Source: Sambucus nigra
Taxonomy: Eukaryota > Streptophyta > Magnoliopsida > Dipsacales > Adoxaceae
Assembly: GCA_949130495.1 (NCBI GenBank)
Contig: OX422217.1
Location: 575,084,606-575,148,605, forward strand
Direction of reading: 5' to 3'
Length of the DNA: 64,000 nucleotides
Shown here: positions 11,813 through 24,400 of the stretch, piece after piece
Position numbering within the stretch: the first letter of the stretch is position 1
Layout of the letters: every line of letters starts with the position of its first letter
Made by a program: the position numbers and the translations under genes
Notes under the pieces: generated by a model
Seen by the model: the letters and a program-made list of their open reading frames with translations, nothing else
What the model was told of the DNA's origin: nothing
The model's database searches: none

Positions 11813-14800
11813 TCAAGGAGGTGGAAGCCTCCGAACAAGATAGTCTGCCACTTTTGCTCTTCTTCCGTCATCAGGAGCGGGAGCTAGTTCTTCCACAACC
11901 TCATTTGCGTCCAACTCCAATAGCTTCCGAGGAATAGCATCGATGGGGATCCATTGATCATCTCTCCTGAATGGATTGGGCATCAGAGTGGAGGAGGACA
12001 TCTCGTGATGATACCATAAAAATGAGTTCCTCGGGACCTGCAGCTCTTTTAGGGCACTTAACCACCCTCTGATGAAAGAAAGTTCCTCGAGCTCAGACAG
12101 TATTATTGGAGCATCCAGCCAACCCTGATCGTAACCATCAGCCCACGCTTGCCGAGGACCTTTCTTGAATAAATGCCGCAGTCGGGTAACGTCCCTTTGA
12201 AGCCCAGCAACAATTACATATGCTCACCGGACATCATCGCGGAGCTCTTCCATCTCCCTATCACGATGTTCTTCGGCTTCCCTGTTCCTACCCCTGGCGC
12301 CCTTACCAACTCATGGAAGGGGAGGACGAGATCGAGCTCGCGATGACAAGGAGCCTTGCAGGACTGCTGAAGCGGTGCTCGGCGCATGCTCCTTAAGCTT
12401 TAAGACTTCCCTCCTCAGATCTTCATTCTCCTGCTGCAGGAACTCCCCAACTTGGTTAATCTCGGCGGCCTCTAGTAACCTTGCTCTCAGTGCACTGACT
12501 TCCTCTTGCACTGAGGCACTAATTTATTCCATTTCCTGGAGCCTGTTCTTTAGCTTAGCCACTAGCTCGGACTGCTCTTTATATTTCTGATTCCTAGACC
12601 TAAGTGACTTGCAAAGTCTAACAAAGGCCTGGCGAACTTCAGGGCTTGCATTAGGACCAAGGGTTCTGCCCAGTTGGGAGGTAGCGAGAATGTAATCATC
12701 CACATCAGCCAACTACAAGTAAAATAAAGATAAAGGAGAGAAAGAGATCAGCACAAGCAAAAGGAGAATCTTCTCATTTCATTAATAAAAGTCAAGTACA
12801 TCGAGCAGAAACTTGGAAAATTACAAGCAAAAGTACAAAAATAAGTCCTAAAAGCAGATTAACTGGCAACCTCAGGCTGCCCAGAGGTGGTTGGCTACTT
12901 CCCCATGTCAGTAGCAGCAGAAGCATCCCCCTCTGCAAGGATGCCCTCAGTCGCCTGGGCAGGACAAGAACCGGCAGGAATTGACTGATCGACACCCACG
13001 ATGGCTGGGGCAGGATCTTCCTCGTACATAGTTGGCTTCGGGCCCGGGTCATGCTCGTCGAACAGAGGAGACTCAGCATCAACACCAGCAGCTAAAAGAG
13101 CCTTGTTCCAACCCTTCTTGAAGTTCAGACGGCTGATGTAGCTTATCTGAACCTCGACATCTTCGTAAGTAGCAGTCCACCCGGAGTTGTATGAATCCTG
13201 CTTGATGGTGGCTACCTGGGACTCTTTCACCTTTAGCTGCTCGGTCAGAACCTTGTTCTCCTCCACGAGATCCAGCTTGCTCGAGCAGACTAGGTCATAA
13301 GCCTGCCTCAGCTCGCTCAGCTCCTTGACCGCCTCATCCCTCTCTCGATTAGAGTTGACGAGGGCCAAATCAGAGGAAACTCGAGCTGCGTCAGTAGTCT
13401 TTAAGTCAGCCTCCAGCTGAGAACCCCTGACTTCCAGAGCGGACTTCTGCTGCTCCAGTTCACCGTTCCTTATCACCAGCTCGTCGCGAGAGCGATAGAG
13501 CACAACGAAGTCAGTCACAAACTGCCAGAAATAAAGAAGAAATCAAGAAGGAGAAGCAACTAAAACTTGTTAAAAAATTGAAAAATGGAAAGGATCTTAC
13601 CAAGGCTAGCCTCTGGCTAGCTTACAGGGCCAATTGATCAGACCCCAGCGCCCTCTGGCGATCTGCAGGGAGAACTGCCCTCTCGAGCAGCGCAGGAGCT
13701 AGCTGAGGAGAAATAGCAACTGAGGCCCCCTCGGGCAAAGCAGATACCGGGACCAAGGCTTGCCCTGCCTTTGTCCTAGACTCCATCTTTCTCCTCTCCT
13801 CCTCTCTCTCCTTCTCCATTCTCTTCCTCTCCTCCATTCTCTTCCTTTCCTCCACCTTCTTTCTCTCCTCCTCCTTTTTTCACTCCCTTTATTTCACCTG
13901 CTCTTCTTCTCTCCTCTTCCTCTCTTGCTCCTGAGTAGAAGACCGAGAACCAGTAGCCACGGCCCGAGAAGTAGACTTCTGTTTCATCGACCTTTGTGCA
14001 AGAAGCACGTTGTCATCATCATCATCATCATCATCTCTGATCAGATTCTTCCTTGGAGGCATCTCTTTACCTGAACTGCTGGAAGTGCTCGACGATCCTC
14101 GAGCTTTAGAATCCTCCTCACAGTCAGAGGAACTGCTACTGTCAGAGCTCCCTTCACCCAAATTTCCTGCAGACTCACTCTCAGAGGTGCTTTCTTCTTC
14201 GTCCAACTGGATAGGCTAGGCAGTAGTCTCTCCAAAAGAATCAAACTCTGGTACACTATCCACAGGCCGTGCTATGAAGCTGGAGCCTATGTTCTTATAC
14301 TCTAGCAAAAAGGCAGCAGACCTGGGATGCTCGCCGTCACCCAGAGGCTCTCTGATATTCCAAGCTTTCACCAACTCCGAGATACGAACCTCGCTAAGAG
14401 GAGGCTCCAAGTTCTTTGACCTCGCCGTGGAAGAAAAAGCAAAGAAGGGATAGAAAAGTCATAAATCAGCAAAGATTGAAACAAAAGTACAATGTCTACC
14501 TATATATTCTTCCCCATAAAAAGGAACAGTGAACCTCTCAGACCTCGACCCTTCAAATTGGGGAGAGAATTGCCAATTTCTAACAAGGAAACCCTCTTGC
14601 CAATAGTCCTTATGGGAATCAGGTAGATTTACTACCAATACCCTGTCAGGACTCCTAGCTTTGAGGTACAGGACACCTGAGCTAGTTCGAGAAAAGGAGT
14701 AACAGAAACAGACCTCGGCAAGTCCTAACCTAGTGCCATACAATTGATTTATCCTATGCACGCCATTTAATATTTTCCACACATTGGGCGAGTATTGTGC

Positions 14801-15000
14801 GGGGACGATATTGAAATAGCCAAAAAAATGTAAAAATAGATCATTAGGGGGAAAAGTAAGTCCCCCCTGGGAAAGCAACAAAACATGGATCCAGTGGGCA
14901 TCCTCTATATCCCTAACGTTCCTAGGAGGCGAGGCACAACACTCAATCTCTACCCACTCAGGGATGTTGTAGAACTTTCTAAATTCAGAGATTTATCTAT
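11813..15000 (-). pseudogene. Antisense gene of element B (Transposase_28-like N-terminus, coiled-coil C-terminus)
   Basis: Reading leftward, the first exon (about 15000-14500) encodes FRKFYNIPEWVEIE and GLTFPPNDLFLHFFGYFNI, like the putative gypsy-type transposon domain PF04195. An intron with GT at 14499 and AG at 14421-14422 (79 bp, pyrimidine-rich end) precedes a serine/aspartate-rich acidic part (14216-13889), a lysine/glutamate/arginine-rich repeat (MEERKR, about 13855-13800) and long coiled coils (13521-12895 and 12712-12311). Further splice-like sites are GTAAG at 13600, AG at 13522-13523 and AG at 12713-12714. Stops around 13620 and 12910-12530 suggest decay or missed introns. The position, antisense between pol and 3' LTR, matches gene23 of Grande elements. 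Function unknown. Confidence 0.7.
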
Positions 15001-15385
15001 TTCCGATCTTCACCATTGGAAAACTCAAAGAAAAGCTACAAACCAAAGATAAAGTGCAAATAAAGGGCACGAGAAACTTACAAAACAGAAGATCGGTTCA
15101 AGTAATGAAGAAGCACGAGCTCAAGACGACTAAGAAGAAATGGGAATGGAGATTGAGAGCAGAAGGAACGAGGCGCTAGAGTTCTCAGAAGATAGAAGAG
15201 TGCTGGAAAGTCTGAAACGACGAAAAAATGTGGCTATTCCAACGAGCCTTCAAAATCTAATCATAGTGCACAGTAAGCGAAGCTGCTGCCGCCAAAATCA
15301 ACTCCACAGCTCCCGAGGAATTGCAACACAGCCATTATGTCTAATCATTTAAATCTGTTGAGCCCAAATACATGGCACAACAAAT

Positions 15386-15417
15386 TTAGGGGAAATTGTG
15401 GGTACCCGGAATTTAAA
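15386..15417 (+). repeat. Element B polypurine tract and 3' LTR stub
   Basis: TTAGGGGAAAT runs into TGTGGGTACCCGGAATTTA at 15397, matching the first bases of the 5' LTR. Similarity ends near 15417. After it, AAACAAATTTAGGGGA is repeated, suggesting a slippage or repair junction. Confidence 0.65.
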
Positions 15418-15879
15418 CAAATTTAGGGGAAATTTAAACAAATAACCATCTAAAAAACACATTCGTTAAAATCCACAAAATAACTAAATTATCATAAATA
15501 AAATCCACATTAAGTCACATACAAACACGTTGTCAAGTCAACTAAACACTAGTTAAAGGACGTAGAAGTTCCACATTTAATCCCCTTACAAACGATATCC
15601 ATGATGCAAAAAAATAACTTAAACTAGTTAAAGGAATTAGAAGTCTCCGATTCCATTTGCAAATGTCAAAAGTTCATGGCGCCCCAAAAGTAGCTTCCTG
15701 TCATATCAAATCTGCAATTAAGAGAATACAATAGCATTAAAATAAAGTGAGATTTTATTCGTCTTTATCATTAAAAAGTTATAACGATGAGCAAAAGTTG
15801 ATAATTAAAGAGATAATAATCGATTATGAATGTAAACATTTTAAAAGCATACGAGTAGCAAAACTAAAGGATGTCTAGA
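15418..15879. other. Spacer, probably 3' flank of CACTA element 1
   Basis: AT-rich sequence with no coding signal. ACTAGTTAAAGGA occurs twice (15549 and 15626). No CACTA terminus was found here, so the left end of CACTA element 1 appears lost. Confidence 0.4.
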
Positions 15880-17209
15880 TTACCATCGTTCGGAAGATGA
15901 GGAATGTGATGCGATCAACGACTTAATCAACTTATCGGACTCCGCTTGTCAAACTTGAATAGCCACTAGCATTGCACGTTGATTCTTCATATCGGCCTTT
16001 TGTGCCACTGACTCTTCTCATTGAATCGTTGCCTCTACCTCACGATCTTGTAAATGCTCCATCAAATCTTCTTGAACTTTCATAGACTTCTCAAGTGCCT
16101 CTTCCAATTCGGCATTCCTCAATCGCAATATATTAATTCTAGAATCCTTTATTTTGGGACCATACCCAAGACCATTAATATATCTTGGTCTTGTGCCAAG
16201 AACTTTATCTGCTATCTCATCTGAGCTCATCATGGTACCACCCTCGGATACTGATTCAGATTCAAGGCATTTCATCTCATTCTGCAAACAAAATAGAAGA
16301 AAAAGGATTACAGATTTGGCCAAACTGTCAAGATGTCTATAATTTTTAAGCCATTTAAAGACAAAATAATTTTAAAATAGTAAAGCATAATGTAGTATGT
16401 GAAATTTTTATAGCGAAGATAAGAGTACGAAAGGAATTACAAACCAACAGTGTTTGTTGGTTTGTAATTCAGCAACAATAGGATAAATTCAAAATAAAAT
16501 TAATAAGACTTACATAGAGCGTCTCGGCTTCGGGAGATGTCCACTTTTCATCTTTACAATGTGTTTCTTTATAAAACTTTATCCTATTCGGCTCTTGACC
16601 ATTCACCTCTTTACTCCGCTATTAAACAACAAATAATTAATAATTATACTTATAAAATAAAATTCTCAATTGACACACCAAAACAAGTTGATATATTTCC
16701 AATTCATGACGAACCACCACAAATGCTTTTGATCCTTGATTATGCTTTACAATTTGTTTAGACTTGTCATTCTGATTTACAATAAATTGTCTCTGCAGTA
16801 ATTTTTCAATTATCATAAGTGTGCATATTTTAATAAAAAAATATATTTACAAGTTACAACATCAACAATAGTTTAAACCTGATATCTTGGACTTCCATAA
16901 AGATCGCATAGACTAAACCAATTATCCTTAGTCATATTAGTAGCAACATTTTCTCGAGCCTCCTCTGCTGATCCATATTTTTTATACACTTCACGAAGCT
17001 TGCTCCGTTGACTCCTACTTCTCCCTTTCATTAGCTCTTCCAAACACTCCTTTGCATGATCATCCAAATCAATGTCAAATTTCTCCTGAAATTTTATACT
17101 CAATCAGTAACTGATCAAATGAAACAATGTAACAATGTAATAATGTAACAAAACATACATACATTAACATTAATGGCCTTTAATTGCAATTATAGTATAC
17201 CAATAACAA

Positions 17210-17744
17210 CATGATTAGTTAAATAATCAACAGCATATAAATATAAAACTGAATTGTATTAGACGGGACAAAGACAAAAAGATGGTAACTCCGTCAACAT
17301 GCCTTAGCTTATCCTAGGATGTCTTATTCAACCATCTATTTCGGCGGTGACTATATATATCCTACAAACTTTTTTCAGAAGCAAACAACATCTCAAAACA
17401 GTGACAAAATAACACCGGTCTTTATTATCCTCAAACCATAACGAGAAGTTTGCATTAAGGGTTTGTATGATGTGCGGATCCCACCTTAGTGTATAATCAT
17501 TTAATCGCAATTCGAACGATTTTTGGGACGTAGCATTATTAAAGACAAAAAAAGAAGAAGAAAGAAGAAAAAAGAAAAGAGATGCTGTCTAAATTGTTTT
17601 CTTTATGTTGACGTGTCATTGTTAGTGGTAGGAAAAAAAAACGGGGTGTTTGACTAGAATAAGACATAAGTGAATTATTACAAAATTTAAATAAATTTGA
17701 AGTCAAACGTATCGTGAACGTGATGGGTTAGCATAAAATCCTCA
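17210..17744. other. Non-coding stretch inside the large intron of the TNPA-like gene
   Basis: AT-rich, with a purine-rich run (AAAAAAGAAGAAGAAAG) at 17548-17582. No protein similarity recognised. Confidence 0.4.
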
Positions 17745-18035
17745 TCAAGAAATGGTGCTCTTGAGCAGAGATTCGTATTTGTCAATGGCGAATGTGGGGA
17801 GCGCCAGCATCACCTTGACTGTGTCTTTCTGATCGGGCACCGGTAGCAAGAGGCAATACCGATCACTACATATAGGAGCCACCTGAACAGGTCTCCCTAG
17901 CCCAAATTCAATCCTTTCTAGTCCAAGTCTGGACCACTGTGACATTATTAGGACACTGACCTGGTCAGGGCTCGTTTCACACCGACTCACTGTTTCCATG
18001 ACCTGTCTCACATATTCGGTTCCTAACTATTCTTT
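17745..18035 (-). pseudogene. BAHD acyltransferase 3'-end fragment
   Basis: About 90 codons plus stop resemble the C-terminus of plant BAHD acyltransferases. EFGLGRPVQVAPI near residue 35 corresponds to the conserved DFGWG motif, here with D to E and W to L, and the usual hydrophobic tail with LLLPVPDQKDTVKVMLALP and KYESLLKS follows. Upstream the frame runs through LGTEYVRQVMETVSR and meets a TAG near 18025. The catalytic HxxxD half is absent. It lies on the same strand as the transposase genes and within an intron-sized gap of one of them, which suggests gene capture by the CACTA element. Confidence 0.68.
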
Positions 18036-18679
18036 CTCTTAGTAGTACAATAGGCGTCAGTGACACTTTGAAATAACAATCACAAGCTCGTTGGCCTCTC
18101 ATAACTGCATCGCTAGCGAATAAAAAGAAGATCGAGTTGAGTGGTTCTTGGATGCCACATAGAGAGGGAGAAAGAGAGGGTAAAAGAGGCAGGGAGTAAA
18201 TGTTGTATTTTCAATCTTATTAAAATAACACCTTTATCTTTTTCTCATTTCAAAGACACTGGTACCCTGATATGGAAGGAACTTCAATGTCAACTCGACT
18301 TAGAGTCATACTCTTGGCTGCATAAATGTAATTTTTTTACCTCAGCTTCCAATACTTTCGGGAATTACTTTATGGGAACTACTTTCTGGAATTACGCAAG
18401 AATAAAAAATGAGGGATACTAACTCAATATTCGGCCTTAATATTTGGATAAATAAGCTGACCTTTTGACATGGATAGCCAAGTGGTGAAGATGTTCTTCA
18501 GCAAAATCAAGACCCAACTGCAAAATTAATATTGTTCTAAAATTTATATGGCTTTAGTGAAATTATAGTTATATTAGATTGATAATGAAATGCCTCTAAA
18601 CTAATGATCGGTATGATGAACTAAGGGTTAGATGACCATTATTGGACCTAAAAAACTCTTGGCTGGAACAAAAATTGGC
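18036..18679. other. Unassigned stretch between two captured gene fragments
   Basis: On the minus strand short open pieces look exon-like (for example LGLDFAEEHLHHLAIHVKR around 18465-18525), but I cannot assign them to a family. Confidence 0.35.
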
Positions 18680-19051
18680 TACATTATTGGAAGCAGATGT
18701 TGCTCAACATTTACAAAAAGGTGAGGTAGCCTGCTCACAGATTCTAGAATATTGCTTATGGAACGCAAACAACCAACTGATGCCGAAGCACCTGCATCAT
18801 CTGCTTCATCATTCCCTTCAACAGTTTTTATACACTTCCAAAATGTAGCAGCCTAAACACACATGAAATTTGAGTTTCAAAGAAGAAATGATGGGCGTAT
18901 AGTGTAAATATTATCAAAAACTCAAGCCTCACCAGATTCTGGCATAATCCAAGAGCATAAGGTGCCATTACCTCTCCAAACTTCTCCACAATAGTCTCCA
19001 AACTAAACATAAGTTTCTCATTTTCAACTTCATTCATACGTTTGAAAAACT
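18680..19051 (-). pseudogene. Importin-beta-like (SAD2/importin-7 type) gene fragment with intron
   Basis: Two exons are visible. Exon 1 (about 19051-18933, after the acceptor ATATTTCAG) encodes [20 protein letters not shown] and [15 protein letters not shown]. An 80-bp intron follows with GT at 18932 and TGTGTTTAG ending at 18853. Exon 2 (18852-about 18680) encodes [40 protein letters not shown] and LLPIM, then a stop. These match the middle of plant importin-beta-like SAD2 nuclear transport receptors. The retained intron shows a DNA-level copy rather than retroposition. Far too short to function. Confidence 0.8.
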
Positions 19052-20540
19052 CTGAAATATTTTTTTAGACCAAATGAAAAAAATCAAATAAGTGAATAGA
19101 ATTTTCCCAAAATATTAGGCCAAGCTAAGCCTCTATGCCCAAATAATTTCAGTAGCTCAGACATACATTCCTCAATAACCTAACTCCTGGCATGAATTCC
19201 AAGAAATAATGAGCATAGATTGAAAACATACAGATGTAGGTAAAGTCACATAAGAATTCTTTATGAAGGGGTGTTTCACAAAAGGTCACTTTTCATTCCT
19301 AATAGTTTAAATGTTTAGTGAGTTTCCTTTTATACTCTATCAGATGCAATTGTGTCCCCCAGTCAATCGTTCTATGAACCGACCTGCAATCGATGCTTAT
19401 ACTGTTAGTTGGGGCTGGGCTAGTGAGCCCTATTCTAAAAGGGAAATTCAAAGGGTCTTGAGAAGGAATTAACTATAACTAGCATAATAAAAAAAAGGGA
19501 AATTCAGGTGACTACCCGGTTCACGGGGTGGATTTCAGTTTTATAACCCAATTGCGAGGTAAAATTAAACAACTAACTAACTACTAGAATTTAAAATTAC
19601 AGAGATGTAAATCAGATTAAAAAGGTGTTGGGAGGTCATAATTTCAAATCAACTAAGTCACCATCGAAAATCGACTTTGAAAGAAATTGGGAGTTGTGAA
19701 ATTGAAATTTTTATCACTTACATTTGTATTAAGGAGTTCCAGAGTCGAAGAAGTTGGGTGTGAAATAGACGAGTGACGATTCATAACCAAGTTCGTATTT
19801 GCAGACACCCAAGAAAGATATAATGAAGGTGCGCGTAATTTATTGTATGACCTGTTAGAGGGATTGAGGAAGAATAGGGACTGATTCGAGTTTATGTTTG
19901 TGTATGTTCCGAATGGTAGTGGAGATTTTAGTCTCCGTTCTTGCAATACACAACTGCGTGTATTTCCTGCTCATGATAAAGGAAGTTTTTTTTTTAATAA
20001 TTTAGCAGTTTCAGATAGATCCTATATTCAGACGTGTAACTAGAATTGCATTGAAGACTAGCAAAAATTTATCTAACCTCAAGCATCAATGATATATACT
20101 AAATGTAGTAAACTTGAAAGGATAAGTTTGTGGGATAAAATATCTATTAACTTTAATCAAGCTACTGAAGTTCCTCTATTGGTGATAGGAAGAGGGATAA
20201 AATATCTATTAACTCTAATCAAGCAGGCTATGAAGGCTTTAAATTCTCTTAATTCAATAATAGAGAGCAGTGTAAAAATTGGGAAAGACTTGTTAAGGAT
20301 CTAATCAACCAAGAACGGTTGTCTAAAATCCCTCAAACTGTAATCAAGAACTTGAATAATAATTGCTCATACCACTCTCCCTTGTTGGTGACATTGAAAC
20401 TAGGACTTGACCCGAATTGAAGACGAAATGATCTAGATTAAAGTAACAATGAACTAATGCATCACTCTTAATGAAAATCACTCCATCATGCAGAAATAAA
20501 TCAAAATCGCAAAATTAAAGTAACAATGCCATTTTCGATA
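19052..20540. other. Rest of the large intron of the TNPA-like gene
   Basis: AT-rich with no firm gene. A minus-strand open piece near 19100-19200 reads VIEECMSELLKLFGHRG and may be another captured exon. A second open frame (19653-19946 minus) has no recognisable domain. GGGATAAAATATCTATTAAC occurs twice at about 20130 and 20194. Confidence 0.4.
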
Positions 20541-21048
20541 AGAAATTACTTACATTGAGTCTGTTGAACGCTATTGTCTTATCAGCTTTAGTGAGGTCTT
20601 TCCATTTGGTTGGGGCTGGAATTAGGTTACGAATGATAATCCTGAGTTCATTTAATAATTTAGCAGACTGGTCTTTGTCAAGTGGCCTATTTTTCTCCTT
20701 CGATATCTCAATACGCATCTTTTTCCCAGTAGCTTTGATAATCTTCTGAAGCCCCTTGCCACGTGTAGGTCCACAGACTTTTTTCGTTATGGAAGAATCT
20801 GTATTTGAAACTTTAAAAGAAAATAAACAGTATTAGCAACAAATGAACAATAGTAAGGAACATTTGAAAATTAGTTTTTGTACCTGCATGGCTTGTGGAG
20901 GTTTCGAGACTAGTTTGTTGTGTTGATGGCGAGATATTTACAGATTCTACATCCATTATGGGAGCCGTGGGTACTGTGGGTGCTATGGGAGTCGTGGGAG
21001 TTGTGAGCGTCCTTCATGCTATTTGACCGAAGACGTCTTCCTGGCGCC

Positions 21049-21485
21049 ATACTGAAAAAGAACATCAAAACACACAAAATTTTTGCATATTTAGTAATGA
21101 ATAATAAGAAAGAATAACATGTAGCATTATAAAATATTAAAGTTTATACACCACTTTACTGAAATAAAACAAAACTATAAATAGAAATAAATCCACAATT
21201 TCACAAAATTTTCAAACATACTCTGCCATACCAATTCATTGACCAACATTTAAATATGCAATTAGTAGTAAATTCATTATAGTTATACACCAAACATGTT
21301 TTATTTGACAAAGGTAGCACATTGTCCATTCATTATAGTTGATCCAATATAAAGAGGAACAACAATCACATGCACGGTCATTCATAGCAAATCAACAAAA
21401 ATTACAATGGTAAAATAGAGGCAATCTATATCACTATCATCATCCTCAACCATCACACTCCATTACATAGTTTCCATTAACAAAG
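21049..21485. other. Intergenic region between the two CACTA element 1 genes
   Basis: AT-rich, about 440 bases. A short near-duplicate CAATCTATATCACTATCA occurs at 21422 and 21485, beside the end of the tnp2 gene. Confidence 0.4.
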
Positions 21486-24400
21486 TCAATCTATATCACT
21501 ATCACCATCCTCAACCACTACGAGTTGTTCTGCATTTTCACAATATTCATCAAGTGTTTCGTCTTCATCATCGATGTCATCAAGGGAAATAATGTCTTCT
21601 TCCGATAGTACTCCTTTGTATATATCTACCATTCCAGCATCAATAGTGTCCGCCTTTACATCGTTTCTCTGCAACTGGCCAACATCAACTTCTATAATCT
21701 CAAAATCCCCTGATGAAGCATTTTCCTGGTACATAAAATCATTTATTTCTGATACATCTGTGTCCATTTCTTCCACCCCAAGATCATATAAGTGTCTATG
21801 ATGGAATTACAGAACAACTTGCCAATTTTTTCCCAATTTTATGTCATTGAGATAAAACTCCTGTTTTGCTTGAATGGCTAGCACATAAGGATCACTCTTG
21901 TACCACATGCCATTAACATTGATGCTTGTAAAGTGATCATCGATTTGTATTCCTGATTTTTTCTTTTTATCAGCTTCAAACCAGTCACATTCAAAAAGGA
22001 GGACTCGATTTCCATTGATATACTCTAACTCAATAATATCGTTCAATACACCATAAAAGTTAATCTCTTCGTCATTATGATCTCCTTTAACAACTAAACC
22101 GCTGTTTTCACTTCTCCTACGATTGTCACGGTCTTTAGTGTGAAATCTAACTCCGTTTACTATACAAATTTTATACTTGTTTGCCCGTATGTCGGGACCA
22201 CATGCTAATGCATATAGTTGCTCAGTACATTCTGGATACTTCTGGCCGTACAAGTTTTTCTTCTATTAAAGACAAAATTTGAATGATATAAGTTAGACCA
22301 ATTGTATTACTTAAAAAAATAATTAAATTTATACATCAATATTATGTTATGATAACTTTGCTTAAACTTACGCGTTCTTCAAACCAGCTAGGGAAATTCC
22401 TTATACTTCTCTCTTCTAAATTCTAAGGGCTTTCTTTCTTCAGCTCCTCCATATGCTCACTATCAATGGTAATAATTATAACAATAAGCTTCGTAGCAGT
22501 TGCAAAATTAATTCTTATCAATATTACTTCTTAGTTATTAACTTACTCTATATATGGAGCCACTTTCTCACAATTATTCAACGTATACCACCGCATCATT
22601 TCCATCTCAGTCACTGTGAGAAATTCATAAGTACATGCCCCAAAAGGGCATACCTTTTGAGAGAATACATCCAATCCCTCCTCTTGCTCCTCCCTGTCGT
22701 AATTTCTTTCCGGCCGGTTGAGTTTAGTTTCAATCCCGTCAAAGTCCATTGAGTAAAATGTCAAACATGCATTAACGATGTAGGCTTCCGCTATAGAATC
22801 TTTTGGCCTAGCTTTATTACGCACGTAACCCTTTAATTTTCCCAAGTACCTATTAGCATTTACAAAGATATAAATTACCTCATGTTAAATCTATAAACTA
22901 TACGTAAAAAATAAGAACTTATAAATTGGGGGCTATGTCGAAATAACCCTAAAAATATGACAATGAGTATATTGACATACCTTTCAATAGGATACATCCA
23001 CCTATATTGCACCGGTCCTCCAAGGATAGCCTCTCGTGGCAAATGAATAGCTAAGTGGACCATTATATAAAAAAAGCTGGTGGATAAATCAATTATAGTT
23101 TGCACAAAATTACAACAATGTCTTTCTCTAACCTCTTCAGTTCTTCTACATCCAGTGTTTTACAACACAAATCTTTAAAAAAATTCCCCAACTCAACAAT
23201 TTCACTGTATACTTCCTTGCGCAAATATCCACGAGTCCCAATGGGTAATGATCGTTGTAATAGAACATGACAATCGTGGCTTTTCAACCCCGATACCTTA
23301 CCATCACCAATGTTCACCCAACGTGAGATATTAGAAGCATATGCATCTGGAAACTTCACTGATTTCAAGAACTCACAAAAACCTTGTTTCTCTAACTTAC
23401 TAAGTGTATAACATGCAGGCGGCATTATATATATATCCCCATTCCGCTTTAAATGTAATTACTTCCTTATCTTCATATCCTCCAAATCTTGCCTCGCCTT
23501 ATATGTGTCTTTTGTTTTCCCCTCAGTATTTAATAAATTTCCCAACACACTATCACAAATATGTTTTTCAATATGCATGACATCAAGGTTGTGTTGAACT
23601 TTAATGTTTTCCAATATGGTAATTAAAAAAAAATGCTTTTTCTTGTCCAGTTTAGCTCTTATGGTGTACGTTTCCTCTTTTTATTACCCGAATGTTTCCC
23701 CGGTATATAATCATTGACATGATTCAATTACCGCAATAAATCACCCCCATTTAAGTCCATGGGCTTTAACCGAAGCTCTTGCTTACCGTCAAATTTTCTA
23801 CTCTTCCTCCATATATGGTTGGGATCTAAATATCGATGATGGTCAATATAACATATCTTACTTCTTATTCTTTTCGAAGAACTATCGTTTCTACACGTAG
23901 GACAAGCCATATAACCCTTAATGCTCCAACTCGACAAATTACCATATGCCGAAAAGTCATTTATAGTCCACAAAACTGCCACATGCATCTGAAAATTCAT
24001 TTTGGTGGATGCATCATATGTTTCTACACCAACTTCCCATAACTCATTCAACTCATCAATTAATGGTCGTAAATACACATCCATATCCTTACCTGGTGCC
24101 AGAGGTCCTGGAATAAGTAACGAGATCATAAAAAATAACTCTTTCATACATAACCAAGGCGGAAAGTTATATGGCATAAGTATTACTGGCCACATTCTAT
24201 ATGAGTTGTGCATATTACCAAAGGGGTTTAAAACCATCACTTGTTAGGCCAAGCCTTACATTATGAGGGTCTTGAGAAAACCACTCGTGCTCCGCATCAA
24301 AATCCTTCCATGCACTAGAATCTGCAGGATGTCTCAATACATTATCTTTGACACGTTTTTCTTTATGCCACTTCATATCATCAGTCATTTTTCTCGATAT

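Larger units (their letters stand above)
5129..15417 (+). mobile_element. Element B: Tat-lineage Ty3/gypsy retrotransposon with antisense gene
   Basis: The 5' LTR begins TGTGGGTACCTGGAATTTA at 5129 and the same 19 bases, with one change, recur at 15397 after a purine-rich tract, marking the start of a 3' LTR that breaks off about 20 bases in. Inside are PBS, gag, protease, RT, two RNase H domains and integrase on the plus strand, then a spliced gene on the minus strand. This antisense gene between pol and 3' LTR is a known feature of Grande-type Tat elements. Many stops and frameshifts make it inactive. Confidence 0.88.
15880..21048 (-). pseudogene. CACTA element 1 TNPA-like gene (plant transposase Transposase_24 family)
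   Basis: The gene is split into exons with plausible splice sites. The N-terminal exon begins near 21048 (MAPGRRLRSNS). Exon about 20815-20545 encodes the conserved CGPTRGKGLQKIIKA and KDQSAKLLNELRIIIRNL. After a 3.4-kb gap come exon about 17087-16880 (EKFDIDLDDHAKECLEEL, NWFSLCDLYGSPRYQ), exon about 16792-16700 (QNDKSKQIVKHNQGSKAF), exon about 16620-16512 (NRIKFYKETHCKDEKW) and exon 16285-15880 (SDEIADKVLGTRPRYINGLG). TGA at 16018 and 15949 replace likely CGA arginine codons; the frame ends at TAA 15880-15882. Such proteins bind subterminal repeats and help excision. The big gap holds foreign gene fragments. Confidence 0.82.
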
